In this document: positions 54,256 to 63,133 of the stretch, in pieces | How the letters are laid out: each line of letters opens with the position of its first letter | Numbering within the stretch: the stretch's first letter is position 1 | Assembly (NCBI GenBank): GCA_018993265.1 | Contig: JAGKSW010000100.1 | Location: forward strand, 1 to 64,000 | Length of the DNA: 64,000 nucleotides | Direction: 5' to 3' | DNA from: Nostoc sp. TH1S01 | GTDB lineage: Bacteria > Cyanobacteriota > Cyanobacteriia > Cyanobacteriales > Nostocaceae | Notes under the pieces: model-generated | The model's database searches: none | The model's input: only the letters and a program-made list of their open reading frames with translations | Told to the model about the DNA's origin: nothing | Position numbers and translations under genes: made by a program

Positions 54256-55806
54256 ATGCCTTTATCGCGCATAGTAACGTTAATCGTTGGTCTAATTGTC
54301 ATTTTGGCAATGAGCCTGTGGCTGATAGATTCCCTATCGCGCCTTTATTGGCAATTGTCTTATTCACCATTACTCGGAAATTTGCTGCTGTTGCTGCTAG
54401 TTGTCTTGATTGGTGGGTTAGTGGCGGCGTTTGTTTATTACGTTTTGGTGCTTCAGGCTGGAGAAAAACGTTCTCGCCAAGGGCGCAGGCGCGTGACAGC
54501 AGCGCAAATCCCAGCGGCAAAATCGGATGCAGCTTCTTCCACACTCCAAGCTGTGCGCCAACAAGTATCACAAATTCAAGATGAAGTAGCACGTCAAGCG
54601 TTATTAAGCCGATCGCGGGAAATTGAAGCTAATTTAGCACGGGGTGAAATTCAAGTTGTGGTGTTTGGTACAGGAAGCGCAGGTAAAACTTCCCTGGTAA
54701 ATGCGATTATGGGGCGGATGGTAGGTCAAGTAAATGCGCCAATGGGAACAACGACCGTAGGCGAAACTTATTGTCTGCGGTTAAAGGGATTAGAACGCAA
54801 AATTTTAATTACCGACACACCCGGAATTTTAGAAGCAGGTGTCGCCGGTACAGAACGGGAACAGTTAGCGAGAGAATTAGCGACAGCCGCAGATTTATTG
54901 TTGTTTGTGGTGGATAATGACCTGCGTCGCTCAGAATATGAACCATTGCGGGGTTTAGCAGAAATTGGCAAGCGATCGCTGTTAATTCTCAATAAAACAG
55001 ACCTTTACACCGATGAAAATAAAGAAGTAATTTTAGCGCGGTTGCGCGAACGAGTCCGGGGCTTTATTGCAGCTAATGATGTGGTTGCGATCGCTGCTAA
55101 CCCCCAATCGGCACAATTAGAAACAGGGGAACTATATCAACCAGAACCCGATATTGTGCCATTGCTGAGGCGGATGGCGGCTGTGTTGCGGGCTGAGGGT
55201 GAAGATTTAGTAGCAGATAACATTTTGCTGCAATCTTTACGTTTGGGTGAAGAAGCACGTAAACTGATCGATGCCCAGCGCCGTCGTCAAGCCGATAAAA
55301 TTGTTGAGCGATTTCAGTGGATTGGGGCTGGTGTCGTTTCGGTTACACCCTTACCAGTCGTAGATTTATTGGCGACAGCCGCCGTCAACGCCCAAATGGT
55401 TGTAGAAATTGGTAGAGTCTACGGCTGCGAGTTGAACATGGAACGCGGGCGGGAGTTAGCTTTATCTTTGGCAAAAACTATTGCTAGTTTGGGGATAGTC
55501 AAAGGCGCGATTCAATTAGTCTCTACGGCTTTGCAACTGAATGTCGCCACATTTATTATTGGCAGAGCCATTCAAGGCGTAACTGCGGCATATTTAACCC
55601 GGATTGCCGGCAAAAGTTTTATTGAGTATTTTCGCCATGATCAAGATTGGGGCGACGGCGGAATGACCGAGGTAGTGCAGCGTCAGTTTCAAATTAACCG
55701 TCGTGATGAGTTTATTAAAGCTTTTATCCAAGAAGCGATCGCCAGAGTTGTCAAACCTTTACAAGACAAAGTAGAAGCAATTGACCAAGATGAAGAAGCT
55801 CAGTAG
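54256..55806 (+). CDS. Membrane-associated GTPase with YcjF/DUF697 domain
   Basis: GTPase (516 aa) with two N-terminal TM helices (about residues 8-28 and 35-60), a dynamin/Era-like G domain and a C-terminal DUF697 region. G1 GTGSAGKTSLVN (about 137-148), G3 DTPG, and G4 NKTD are present; G2 is probably in TTTVGE. The C-terminal part has hydrophobic segments (VVSVTPLPVVDLLATAAVNAQ) typical of DUF697/YcjF. Widely conserved in cyanobacteria with unknown role, probably membrane or stress related. Confidence 0.88.
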   Translation: MPLSRIVTLIVGLIVILAMSLWLIDSLSRLYWQLSYSPLLGNLLLLLLVVLIGGLVAAFVYYVLVLQAGEKRSRQGRRRVTAAQIPAAKSDAASSTLQAVRQQVSQIQDEVARQALLSRSREIEANLARGEIQVVVFGTGSAGKTSLVNAIMGRMVGQVNAPMGTTTVGETYCLRLKGLERKILITDTPGILEAGVAGTEREQLARELATAADLLLFVVDNDLRRSEYEPLRGLAEIGKRSLLILNKTDLYTDENKEVILARLRERVRGFIAANDVVAIAANPQSAQLETGELYQPEPDIVPLLRRMAAVLRAEGEDLVADNILLQSLRLGEEARKLIDAQRRRQADKIVERFQWIGAGVVSVTPLPVVDLLATAAVNAQMVVEIGRVYGCELNMERGRELALSLAKTIASLGIVKGAIQLVSTALQLNVATFIIGRAIQGVTAAYLTRIAGKSFIEYFRHDQDWGDGGMTEVVQRQFQINRRDEFIKAFIQEAIARVVKPLQDKVEAIDQDEEAQ

Positions 55807-55810
55807 TCCT

Positions 55811-56046
55811 CAGTGCTGAGTGCCTACGGTGTAAACACAAATCCGGGTTGAGTGCATCTATCCCGCCTCGGAATCAATTCCGAGTCTCATAGCGCAAGTC
55901 CTCTTGGGAGGACTCAACCAGAAGTTCATTTCAGTCCACGCTTTGTGGACTTTGGCTATGAGCCTGGAACTTTAGTTCTAGGCGGGATGCGGTTTCATTC
56001 AGCAAATTTTCGACTTGTGTGTACACGGTAGGTGCTGAGTGCTGAG
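55811..56046. repeat. STRR (GTGCTGA) split by an inserted element
   Basis: Heptamer sequence CAGTGCTGAGTGC ends at 55823 and resumes as GTGCTGAGTGCTGAGT at 56032. Between them sits the 208-bp inverted-repeat element. A CTAGCCC-type heptamer run follows at about 56060-56085. Confidence 0.82.
55824..56031. mobile_element. 208-bp MITE-like element inserted in an STRR
   Basis: The ends CTACGGTGTAAACACAA and TTGTGTGTACACGGTAG are inverted repeats with two mismatches. The interior can fold into a cloverleaf-like set of stems (ATCCCGCCT/AGGCGGGAT outside; CTCGGAAT/ATTCCGAG, AGTCCTC/GAGGACT and GTCCAC/GTGGAC inside). No ORF. Flanking GTGC on both sides could be a target duplication, though the heptamer repeat makes this ambiguous. 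Confidence 0.75.
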
Positions 56047-56702
56047 TAACAAGACTAACCCCTAACCTCTAGCCCCTAGCCCCTAATCCCTTTCATTGTA
56101 AACTTTCCACTAAGGAAAATTTACGTAAGTATTATGGCATATTCTGACATCAGTATTGACAAATCCTTACTTTATCAAATACTGAGAGAATTTTCCCCTA
56201 AATAATACTGAAATAATAATTTAATCTTTTCGTAAAATAACCCTATTTTTATTGCCGTTTTTATTTTCTACTGACAGTATGGAAATGTGCAAAGGCAACG
56301 ATGACCATCGAGCTTCAATGAACTAGGGAGTTAATTAGAGATGTAAGGCAGCCAGCTAAATTAGTGTAATTATTTAATTGAGCAAGTGCGTAGCCACACA
56401 AACATTTTTGAAATAGAAAAAGCTATTTGACCTCATAATTTTGAATTCCGAAAATTTGCGTAAATATCGCTGTTACAGCCCAATTTTATGCGGATTCAGC
56501 ATTATGCAAAAAGTAGGAAATCACTTAAAAGAAACTACCAAGGTTATCAAGCTTGCTGATATAAAACTTGCCATTAATACAATTACTTCATATCTGATTT
56601 CTACATATCTAGGTATTTTTTCTCTAGTTTGGAAGTAATTTGGCAAAAAGTTTATTTACGATTCCCCATTTTATGAAACCTACTTTTGGAGAAACTCAAC
56701 TC
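56047..56702. other. AT-rich intergenic region before PEP-CTERM gene
   Basis: About 650 bp with the second heptamer run near its left edge, then no supported gene. A 65-codon frame starting with TTG (56441-56638) has no ribosome site or family resemblance and is not called. It probably holds a long promoter/leader for the downstream exported protein. Confidence 0.4.
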
Positions 56703-57332
56703 ATGCTGACAACATCCTACAAAAAACTATCTCAAGCTACTGCTGGTATTGCCCTAAGTGCTGCTATGTTAGCTGCTGTGGGTAATGCTCCCGCCCAAGC
56801 TGTAACTTTAAAAACATTTAATATCTCTGGAGAATTTGCATCTCAAGCAATTTCTGGTTCAACGGGAGTAGCTGTAGGATTACAAAATGGTTCTTTTTCT
56901 GGAACTTATACAGTAGATATAGACAAACTACCGACTGCTACAAGCGTCTATTTGAATGATTGGTCTATCATTCTCAAAGATGCTTCTAACAATGTTTTGA
57001 AAACATTTTCTAGCAGCTTGCTGGGACACACTGGTCAAGTTATGCAGAATAACTTGCTATTTAGCAACAACATAGGTACAAACGAAGGTGAAGTCACAGA
57101 AAGTTTTGGATTAAAATTCCCTTCTGGTTTTACAGGCTTACCTATGGCTGTTGCATCCAGTGGCAGATTCAGTAGTGTCATAGACATCAACGATAATTTA
57201 ATTGCTGGAAGATTAGCCATCAAATCTGCAACTGTCGAACCAGTTCCTGAACCTGTTTCTACTGCTGGTGTTGCTGTTGCTGGTGTTGTAGGTTTATGGA
57301 TGAAGCGTAAGCAAAAATCTTCCATAGCATAG
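56703..57332 (+). CDS. PEP-CTERM sorting-domain protein
   Basis: Exported protein (209 aa from the ATG at 56703, with GGAG at 56688; in-frame upstream starts lack ribosome sites). A signal peptide ends near PAQA. The mature part is a beta-rich domain with TFNISGEFA and FSGTYTVDIDKLP, as in many cyanobacterial PEP-CTERM proteins. The C-terminus has VPEPVSTAGVAVAGVVGLW and a basic tail (MKRKQK). Substrate of an exosortase encoded elsewhere. An intrinsic terminator follows. Confidence 0.85.
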   Translation: MLTTSYKKLSQATAGIALSAAMLAAVGNAPAQAVTLKTFNISGEFASQAISGSTGVAVGLQNGSFSGTYTVDIDKLPTATSVYLNDWSIILKDASNNVLKTFSSSLLGHTGQVMQNNLLFSNNIGTNEGEVTESFGLKFPSGFTGLPMAVASSGRFSSVIDINDNLIAGRLAIKSATVEPVPEPVSTAGVAVAGVVGLWMKRKQKSSIA

Positions 57333-57413
57333 TTGCATTCCTGAAAGACGGGGATAATTCATAAACTGGATTAGCTTGATTGCAGAGTTATTTTCTACGC
57401 AAATACGCACTAG

Positions 57414-57449
57414 GGTTCCTTCTCTCCTCGCAAAGGAACCTTTTTCTTT
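57414..57449 (+). terminator. Intrinsic terminator of PEP-CTERM gene
   Basis: GGTTCCTT and AAGGAACC form an 8-bp stem with an 11-nt loop, followed by TTTTTCTTT. Located 82 bp after the stop. Confidence 0.85.
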
Positions 57450-57452
57450 GGT

Positions 57453-57538
57453 AGGAATTACGCAGTGATACGAAAAAACCCTTACACCCCTACACCCTCA
57501 CACCCATTCTTAACAAACAACCTTTGTGCGTAAGTCCT
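57453..57538. mobile_element. MITE-like element related to 7444-7536
   Basis: The ends AGGAATTACGCA and TGCGTAAGTCCT are inverted repeats with one mismatch and match the 7.4-kb element ends. The 86-bp element has a different interior, made of CCCTTACACCCCTACACCC-type repeat. Confidence 0.65.
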
Positions 57539-57753
57539 GTGTGGTTTTGCGGATCTTATTCGTGAAAACACGGCATCTATGCCTATTTTCTCGATACTAT
57601 GGTCAATGTTTGGCTAATTTAGATGTATATGTAGTGCAGATAGCAAAAAAAATTTATTTTTTTGATAAAAATACGTAAAAATTAATAAGCTAGGACGACC
57701 GTAAGCAAAGCTCAAGTGATTTATTTTCCAAGACATCCGGAAACAATCAGGTG

Positions 57754-59556
57754 ATGTCTGAAAAGTTATATAAGGACTTACTAAGTAACCAGCTTATGAG
57801 CCACTACATGATCGGTAAAGTACTACAATCGCGGTACCAAATCGTTGAAAGTCTGGGTGCAGGGGTATTTGGACAGACATATACTGCTATAGACATAGAA
57901 TACCCAGAAAACCCTAAATATGTCGTGAAGCAGTTGAAAACTAACAATTGCCAAACTAGCTATTTAGAGACATTAAGGTTACATTTCCTGACGGAAACGG
58001 AAACTCTTAAGCGTCTGGGTAGCCATCCCCAGATTCCTGAACTCATCGCTTGCTTTGAAGAAAATGAGCGGCTCTATCTGGTACAAGAGTTTGTCGAAGG
58101 ACATGATTTAACAGCAGAACTACCCATTAATCAACTGTGGGGATGTTTGTGGACTGAAAGCGAAGTTGTGGAATTTTTAGAGGATGTTTTACAAATTTTA
58201 GAATTTGTGCATTCTCAAAGTGTTATTCATTGTGATATTAAACCAGAAAATTTAATTAGACGTTGTGTTGATGGCAAACTAGTTTTAATTGACTTTGGTT
58301 CTATCCAATCTGTGAAGTTTTCGCTAGATACGGAATTACCAATTGATTGGATTCCTGTAACATCTTTAGGTTACATTCCACCAGAGCAATTTATTGGTCA
58401 AACCCGACCTAATAGTGATATTTATGCTTTGGGGATGATTGCTATCCAAGCACTCACAGGTTTAGAACCCTTACAGTTTAAAATTGATCCGCAAACTAAT
58501 GAGATTATTTGGCGTTTACCAGACACGTTAGTGAGTGATTATTTAGCTGCTATTCTCAGCCAAATGATCCGCTATGATTTTCAAGAACGCTTTCAGTCCG
58601 CAGGTGAGGTACTGCGTGTACTTAAGCAAATGCGCCGAGAAACTCAGCTATCTCAAGTTTTGCCAACCCAATATCATGAGCCATCACCAATAGTACGTTC
58701 TAGTGATGATACTCAGCAAAATCTTACTTCTGATAAATTAGCCCCCCTGATGACAGGGATGAAAGTCGGACTAGCGGCTAATTCTTTATTGATGGGATTT
58801 GGTGTTTATTCTTTACTGAATAATTCGCCTGCATATTCAGAAAGCGAAACTTTATATAAAGCCACAGAAAACTATCAAGCTGGAGATTTACAAGGAGCGA
58901 TCGCTCTAGCTAAATCAATTCCATCCTATAGTAATGTTTATCCAGAAGTACAAGCCACTATCGAAATTTGGCAAAAACAATGGCTGCAAGCCGCTGAACA
59001 ATATTTATTAGCAGAACAAGCCTTGAATGAAGGTAGATGGTCTGATGTTCTCAAAACATCTACTCAAGTTCCAGATATTTTATATTGGCAATCAAAAACA
59101 GACCTACTCGTTCAACAAGCAAGAGTTAATATCGAAACCCAAACTCAAAGTTTACTGGCTAAAGCTTATGAAAAAGCGGAAGCTAGAGATTTTTCAGCTG
59201 CGTTGAAATATCTCCGCCAAATTCCTCAAGACAGTTCGGCTGGCGCTATAGTGCAGAAAAAATTGGCTGAGTACAATCAAAAACGGCAAATAAGAGCAGC
59301 TTATTTTTTACAAAATGCTTATAAAAAAGCAGCTTTTGGGGACTTTGACGGTGCAGTCAAATTTCTGCGACAAATTCCTAAAGATACGAAAGTATATGCT
59401 CAAGCTCAAACTAAACTGCAAGAATATACTCAAAAGCAGCGTTGGCAAACTCGCAGTCAAGATGTAGCGTTTGATATAGTTTCTCCAAAACAAAATACAA
59501 GTAAACTGATCAATTCGCATTTAGAAAATGAACTACAAGAAGTCAATATTCGCTAG
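57754..59556 (+). CDS. Ser/Thr protein kinase with C-terminal helical repeats
   Basis: Eukaryotic-type kinase (about 600 aa). The N-lobe is complete: P-loop LGAGVFGQTY (about residue 35) and Lys in YVVKQL. The catalytic loop reads HCDIKPEN, with Cys in place of the usual Arg of HRD, then DFGSIQ. The kinase ends near 290. A hydrophobic segment (MKVGLAANSLLMGFGVYSLL, about 330-350) may anchor it. The rest holds TPR-like helical repeats, two nearly parallel (DFSAALKYLRQIPQD; DFDGAVKFLRQIPKD). The loss of the HRD Arg suggests activity without activation-loop phosphorylation. A GTG just before the ATG is a less likely start. Confidence 0.9.
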   Translation: MSEKLYKDLLSNQLMSHYMIGKVLQSRYQIVESLGAGVFGQTYTAIDIEYPENPKYVVKQLKTNNCQTSYLETLRLHFLTETETLKRLGSHPQIPELIACFEENERLYLVQEFVEGHDLTAELPINQLWGCLWTESEVVEFLEDVLQILEFVHSQSVIHCDIKPENLIRRCVDGKLVLIDFGSIQSVKFSLDTELPIDWIPVTSLGYIPPEQFIGQTRPNSDIYALGMIAIQALTGLEPLQFKIDPQTNEIIWRLPDTLVSDYLAAILSQMIRYDFQERFQSAGEVLRVLKQMRRETQLSQVLPTQYHEPSPIVRSSDDTQQNLTSDKLAPLMTGMKVGLAANSLLMGFGVYSLLNNSPAYSESETLYKATENYQAGDLQGAIALAKSIPSYSNVYPEVQATIEIWQKQWLQAAEQYLLAEQALNEGRWSDVLKTSTQVPDILYWQSKTDLLVQQARVNIETQTQSLLAKAYEKAEARDFSAALKYLRQIPQDSSAGAIVQKKLAEYNQKRQIRAAYFLQNAYKKAAFGDFDGAVKFLRQIPKDTKVYAQAQTKLQEYTQKQRWQTRSQDVAFDIVSPKQNTSKLINSHLENELQEVNIR

Positions 59557-60140
59557 TTATTGGTGTGCATTGAGAAAATTTAAATAACTTAGGGATGATC
59601 ACCGAATCTTGAACATACATAAATTGAATGACATAACCTGTACATTCGTGCTATGGCTTGGATAAAAATACGGGACTAGTGAACAAATTATTATTTATAC
59701 AATGATGTGACAATCAAGTTTCCATAATAAATACAACCAAAGTTTATTTAGTTACATTTTACGTTGATCCCAATTGTCCTTACGAATAAAATCATCTAAA
59801 AAATTTTAAAATAAATAACCTAATTAGCTGCAAATTACCAAATAATGTGTTATTCTAAATAATAGAAAATATCAGCAACTAAATACATGATTAACTCCTA
59901 ACTTATCAGGAGTTAATTATTTTTAACTCCAATTAACAAGCTGAGAGTCAAACCTGGAAAGGTTGATAAACTTCTTGTATTGGGTTAATGAATGTCATCG
60001 AATATTTGAAATTTTATTTTATTACTCATTGTTGAATTAATTTGCCCCCTAATCTTACAGTTAAACAACTGATAAGATTAGGGGGTTTTACTATTTAGTA
60101 CCGTTATTCACGAATCAAATCCATTTATTAGGAGTGTTAG
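59557..60140. other. Structured intergenic region, possible small RNA
   Basis: No ORF. Three complementary octamers (TTAACTCC 59891-59898, GGAGTTAA 59909-59916, TTAACTCC 59923-59930) allow two mutually exclusive hairpins. An AACCT/AGGTT hairpin and then a strong terminator (60045-60090) follow on the + strand. This could be a short noncoding transcript of about 200 nt, or a long kinase 3' UTR. Confidence 0.4.
60045..60090 (+). terminator. Strong intrinsic terminator
   Basis: CCCCCTAATCTTA pairs with TAAGATTAGGGGG over 13 bp, with a smaller CAGTT/AACTG stem inside the loop, followed by TTTTA. Orientation is + strand, so it also guards the end of the convergent gvp transcript. Confidence 0.85.
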
Positions 60141-60635
60141 TTAACGGCTAAATGTGCCAAAAATGCTGCTAAACAAATCCTGACGGAACTGTTGCAGATA
60201 TTTTGCTTGAGCTTGAGCTTGAGCAGTTCTAGCTTTAGCTGTATCTGCTAAAAACTCATGAGTTTTTTGCTCTAGATTTTGGTGGAAGTTATGCAGATAT
60301 TTTGCTTGAGCCTGAGCTTGAGCAGTTCTGGCTTTAGCTGTATCTGCTAAAAACTCGTTAGTTGTTTGCTCTAGATTTTGGTGGAAGTTATGCAGATATT
60401 TTGCTTGAGCTTGAGCTTGAGCAGTTCTGGCTTTAGCTGTATCTGCTAAAAACTCGTGAGTTGTTTGCTCTAGATTTTGGCGGAACTGATGTAAATATTC
60501 TGCTTGGTTTTTAGCTTGTTCTTGTCTGTTTGCTGTTGTCTCCGACAAGAATTCATGAGTCTGTTTAAATAGTTGAGTTACTTCCTCAGCTATTGACTGA
60601 TGCTCTTGCCGTATTTTTACCATTAAAGCCGTCAT
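60141..60635 (-). CDS. gvpC: GvpC gas vesicle outer protein
   Basis: Gas vesicle strengthening protein (164 aa) that binds the outside of the GvpA shell. The ATG at 60635 with GGAG upstream gives [19 protein letters not shown], close to known cyanobacterial GvpC; an upstream frame to 60668 is rejected. Four 33-residue repeats are visible ([21 protein letters not shown] type), the middle ones almost identical, then [11 protein letters not shown] at the C-terminus. Last gene of the gvpA-A-A-C unit. No gvpN, J, K, L or other assembly gene follows in the window. Confidence 0.95.
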   Translation of the reverse strand: MTALMVKIRQEHQSIAEEVTQLFKQTHEFLSETTANRQEQAKNQAEYLHQFRQNLEQTTHEFLADTAKARTAQAQAQAKYLHNFHQNLEQTTNEFLADTAKARTAQAQAQAKYLHNFHQNLEQKTHEFLADTAKARTAQAQAQAKYLQQFRQDLFSSIFGTFSR

Positions 60636-60671
60636 GAGATTCTCCACAATCATACTGAATAAACACAAATT

Positions 60672-60712
60672 AACTACATTTATTAGATATTAATTATCTA
60701 ATAAATGTAGTT
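60672..60712 (-). promoter_or_regulatory. 18-bp stem-loop between gvpA and gvpC
   Basis: AACTACATTTATTAGATA and its exact reverse complement TATCTAATAAATGTAGTT flank a 5-nt loop. Located after the third gvpA and before gvpC. Such a structure can partly end transcription and protect the gvpA message, giving much more GvpA than GvpC. Confidence 0.8.
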
Positions 60713-60845
60713 TTAATAACATCCGCTTATTTCGTTTTGCACTTTAATAAATATTAATTAAATATTATATTTACCAGTAGAAATAAGCAGATAAACATGA
60801 GAATAAACAACTAATTAAAGTTGATATTCCAGAAATACTTAAGAA

Positions 60846-61061
60846 TTAAGCAGGCATTGCAGCTGATTGTGTTAAACCAACAGCTTCTGCATATTTCAAG
60901 TAGGTTTCAACAGAAGCAATAACGATACGAGCTTCAATTGCTAGTAATTCAATACCAACTAAAGAAACACGTACCCAAGCATCTACAACGATACCTTTAT
61001 CTAAAATCCGGTCAATAACTTCTGCCAAGCTTGAAGAAGAATTAGTTTTTTCGACTGCCAT
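60846..61061 (-). CDS. gvpA: GvpA gas vesicle shell protein, copy 3
   Basis: Major hydrophobic gas vesicle shell protein (71 aa) forming the ribbed wall. The family sequence is [19 protein letters not shown] near the start, then [19 protein letters not shown]. The protein is identical to the two upstream copies; the copies are spaced exactly 318 bp. Closest to gvpC. Confidence 0.97.
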   Translation of the reverse strand: MAVEKTNSSSSLAEVIDRILDKGIVVDAWVRVSLVGIELLAIEARIVIASVETYLKYAEAVGLTQSAAMPA

Positions 61062-61163
61062 TTTTTTACACCTTGACTCATTGTTGTTTTGGACTTATCC
61101 GATCACAGAAGAATATCAAAATTAGCTATTAAGTAATTTTGATATTCCAGAAATACTTAAGAA

Positions 61164-61379
61164 TTAAGCAGGCATTGCAGCTGATTGTGTTAAACCAACA
61201 GCTTCTGCATATTTCAAGTAGGTTTCAACAGAAGCGATAACGATGCGAGCTTCGATTGCTAGTAATTCAATACCAACTAAAGAAACACGTACCCAAGCAT
61301 CTACAACGATACCTTTATCTAAAATCCGGTCAATAACTTCTGCCAAGCTTGAAGAAGAATTAGTTTTTTCGACTGCCAT
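61164..61379 (-). CDS. gvpA: GvpA gas vesicle shell protein, copy 2
   Basis: Identical in protein sequence to the other two copies; a handful of silent changes. The 102-bp spacer to copy 3 is almost identical to that between copies 1 and 2 and contains a TCAAAATTA/TAATTTTGA hairpin, so the unit was duplicated with its spacer. Confidence 0.97.
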   Translation of the reverse strand: MAVEKTNSSSSLAEVIDRILDKGIVVDAWVRVSLVGIELLAIEARIVIASVETYLKYAEAVGLTQSAAMPA

Positions 61380-61481
61380 TTTTTTACACCTTGACTCATT
61401 GTTGTTTTGGACTTATCCGATCACAGAAGAATATGAAAATTAGCTATTAAGTAATTTTGATATTCTAGAAATGCTTAAGAA

Positions 61482-61697
61482 TTAAGCAGGCATTGCAGCT
61501 GATTGTGTCAGACCTACAGCTTCTGCATATTTCAAGTAGGTTTCAACAGAAGCGATAACAATGCGAGCTTCGATTGCTAGTAATTCAATACCAACTAAAG
61601 AAACACGTACCCAAGCATCTACAACGATACCTTTGTCCAAAATCCGGTCAATAACTTCTGCCAAGCTTGAAGAAGAATTAGTTTTTTCGACTGCCAT
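61482..61697 (-). CDS. gvpA: GvpA gas vesicle shell protein, copy 1
   Basis: First gene of the gas vesicle unit and nearest to the promoter. Protein identical to copies 2 and 3. It differs from them by more silent changes than they do from each other, which suggests copies 2 and 3 were duplicated or homogenised most recently. Confidence 0.97.
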   Translation of the reverse strand: MAVEKTNSSSSLAEVIDRILDKGIVVDAWVRVSLVGIELLAIEARIVIASVETYLKYAEAVGLTQSAAMPA

Positions 61698-62128
61698 TTT
61701 TTTGTACCTTAACTCATTGTTGATTGTTTGTATGAACTAGGTTTTTGTCCTTGCTCATTCCTGAATTTATATTAAACCTACTTTTTTATGAATGTAAATA
61801 GTTTGACCAATCAAAAAAACATAAAAAAAACAAAAAAATACAGATTTGTTAGCGGAAAGTTGTTGATGAAAAGTTGAATTTGTATACATTAATTTGATTT
61901 TTGATTTGATATATGAGTTTTAATGTTGAACTTGGTTATTTTTGTAAGTTTTCATGTAATTTTTGGTTGAATAAAAAAATTTTCACTATCTGAATCATAA
62001 ATATTGATTAGAAGCCTGACTGTATATAGATATTGCTTGGTTCGGGAAATTATCGTGTTGCTCTAAATTTAATAGCCAAACTTCAGTAATAATACGGTTA
62101 CTAAAATATGGAGGTAATAAATATGTTA
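61698..62128. other. AT-rich gvp promoter region
   Basis: These 431 bp contain no gene. Very AT-rich with A/T runs (about 61815-61850). Holds the gvpA promoter candidate at 61769-61798 and, at its far end, the 3' end of the broken mprF-like gene, which is read toward the gvp unit. Confidence 0.5.
61769..61798 (-). promoter_or_regulatory. Candidate sigma70-type promoter for gvpA
   Basis: On the - strand, TTTACA (-35) is followed after 18 bp by TAATAT (-10), about 70 bp upstream of the gvpA ATG. A reasonable vegetative promoter by sequence only. Confidence 0.4.
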
Positions 62129-63130
62129 TTAAGCTCCTGGTTTGAAATAATCGAGGAGGCGATCGCCTGAATCAGAGCGAATTAATGCTACAACTACATC
62201 AGGTAAGGCTGTTAAACTGGGATAAACCAAATAACGGGGTTCCCAATTAGGGCGAAACTTATCTTTGTAGGCGTGTAAGCCTTGAAAGTTATAAAAGTGG
62301 TTCAAGTGTTCGTAAAGATAACGCAGCACTTTCTCTAAGCGGCGTGACTCGGAATTATCTCCAACACCAGCTAAGGCGGACAGGCCAAAATTAAAGGTGT
62401 CGTAGCCTTTCTCTTTAAAGTGCTGAAGCAGAGAAGTAAAAAGAAAGTCCATCATGCCATTTTCCATTGAGGCACGATGACGCATCATATCAATGGTAAT
62501 TTCATTGAGCTGATACTCTGGCAAAATGTTAGTAAAAGCGGCAATTCCACCATCAGGCGTATGCACAACAACAATTTCGCAATTACGCAGATAAGCTTCA
62601 TCAAACCATCCTAAAGAAAAGCGTTTTTCGGAACCTTGCGCCATCTTTAGTCATTCATCACTGACAGATTTGAGTTGATGTAATAAGTCATTAGCTATTG
62701 GTGGTTGATAAAAACTTACTTGATAGCCGAGTTTGGTTAAACGATTAATTGATGGGCGAAAGTTCTTCCCGGCTTTACCTTGGAGAGTAAAGTTGTTTAA
62801 GTCAACGATCGCTTCTTCGCCAATCTTTAGTATCCTAAATCCCAGAGAAATATAACGGTCAAGGTCATCGGGTAAGGTTTGATAAAAGGCAGGATACCAA
62901 TCATTGCGTTGACAAAACTGCTGAAAACTAACAATGACCTCTTGGCGGTCTTCAATGGGGCCGATGGGATCTCCCAAGGCGATCGCACCTCGCCCTTTCG
63001 GCACATAAGCAATTACACTTTTACCAGAAGGACTAAAGAAGTAACTTTTATCGCTTAGAAGTGTAATTGCAGCTAACGAAGAACAACCATAATCTTCTAC
63101 TATTTTTTTGGCTTTTTGCTGCTCAATCAA
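62129..63130 (-). pseudogene. MprF-like synthase domain (DUF2156) split by in-frame TGA
   Basis: Reads as the C-terminal synthase domain of phosphatidylglycerol lysyltransferase (MprF/DUF2156), here about 330 codons. The first part (from TTG 63130) has YFFSPSGKSVIAYVPKGRGAIALGDPIGP and ends SVSDE at TGA 62651-62653. The same frame continues LKMAQGSEKRFSLGWFDEAYL to FKPGA at 62129. Homologues have the conserved SDEWL here, so the TGA replaces a TGG Trp codon by one base. An ATG three codons later could restart a 171-aa product lacking half the fold. Sequencing error is the main alternative. Confidence 0.8.
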
Positions 63131-63133
63131 AGT

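Noticed and set aside
56441-56638. 65-codon ORF before the PEP-CTERM gene
   Set aside because: TTG start, no ribosome site, no recognisable family; composition looks like translated AT-rich intergenic DNA.
59970-60100. tRNA-like or riboswitch element
   Set aside because: No T-loop consensus or known aptamer core; the structure is a simple hairpin terminator.
63067-63133. Upstream start for the flippase fragment
   Set aside because: This stretch is antisense to the synthase fragment; homology begins only at about 63140.
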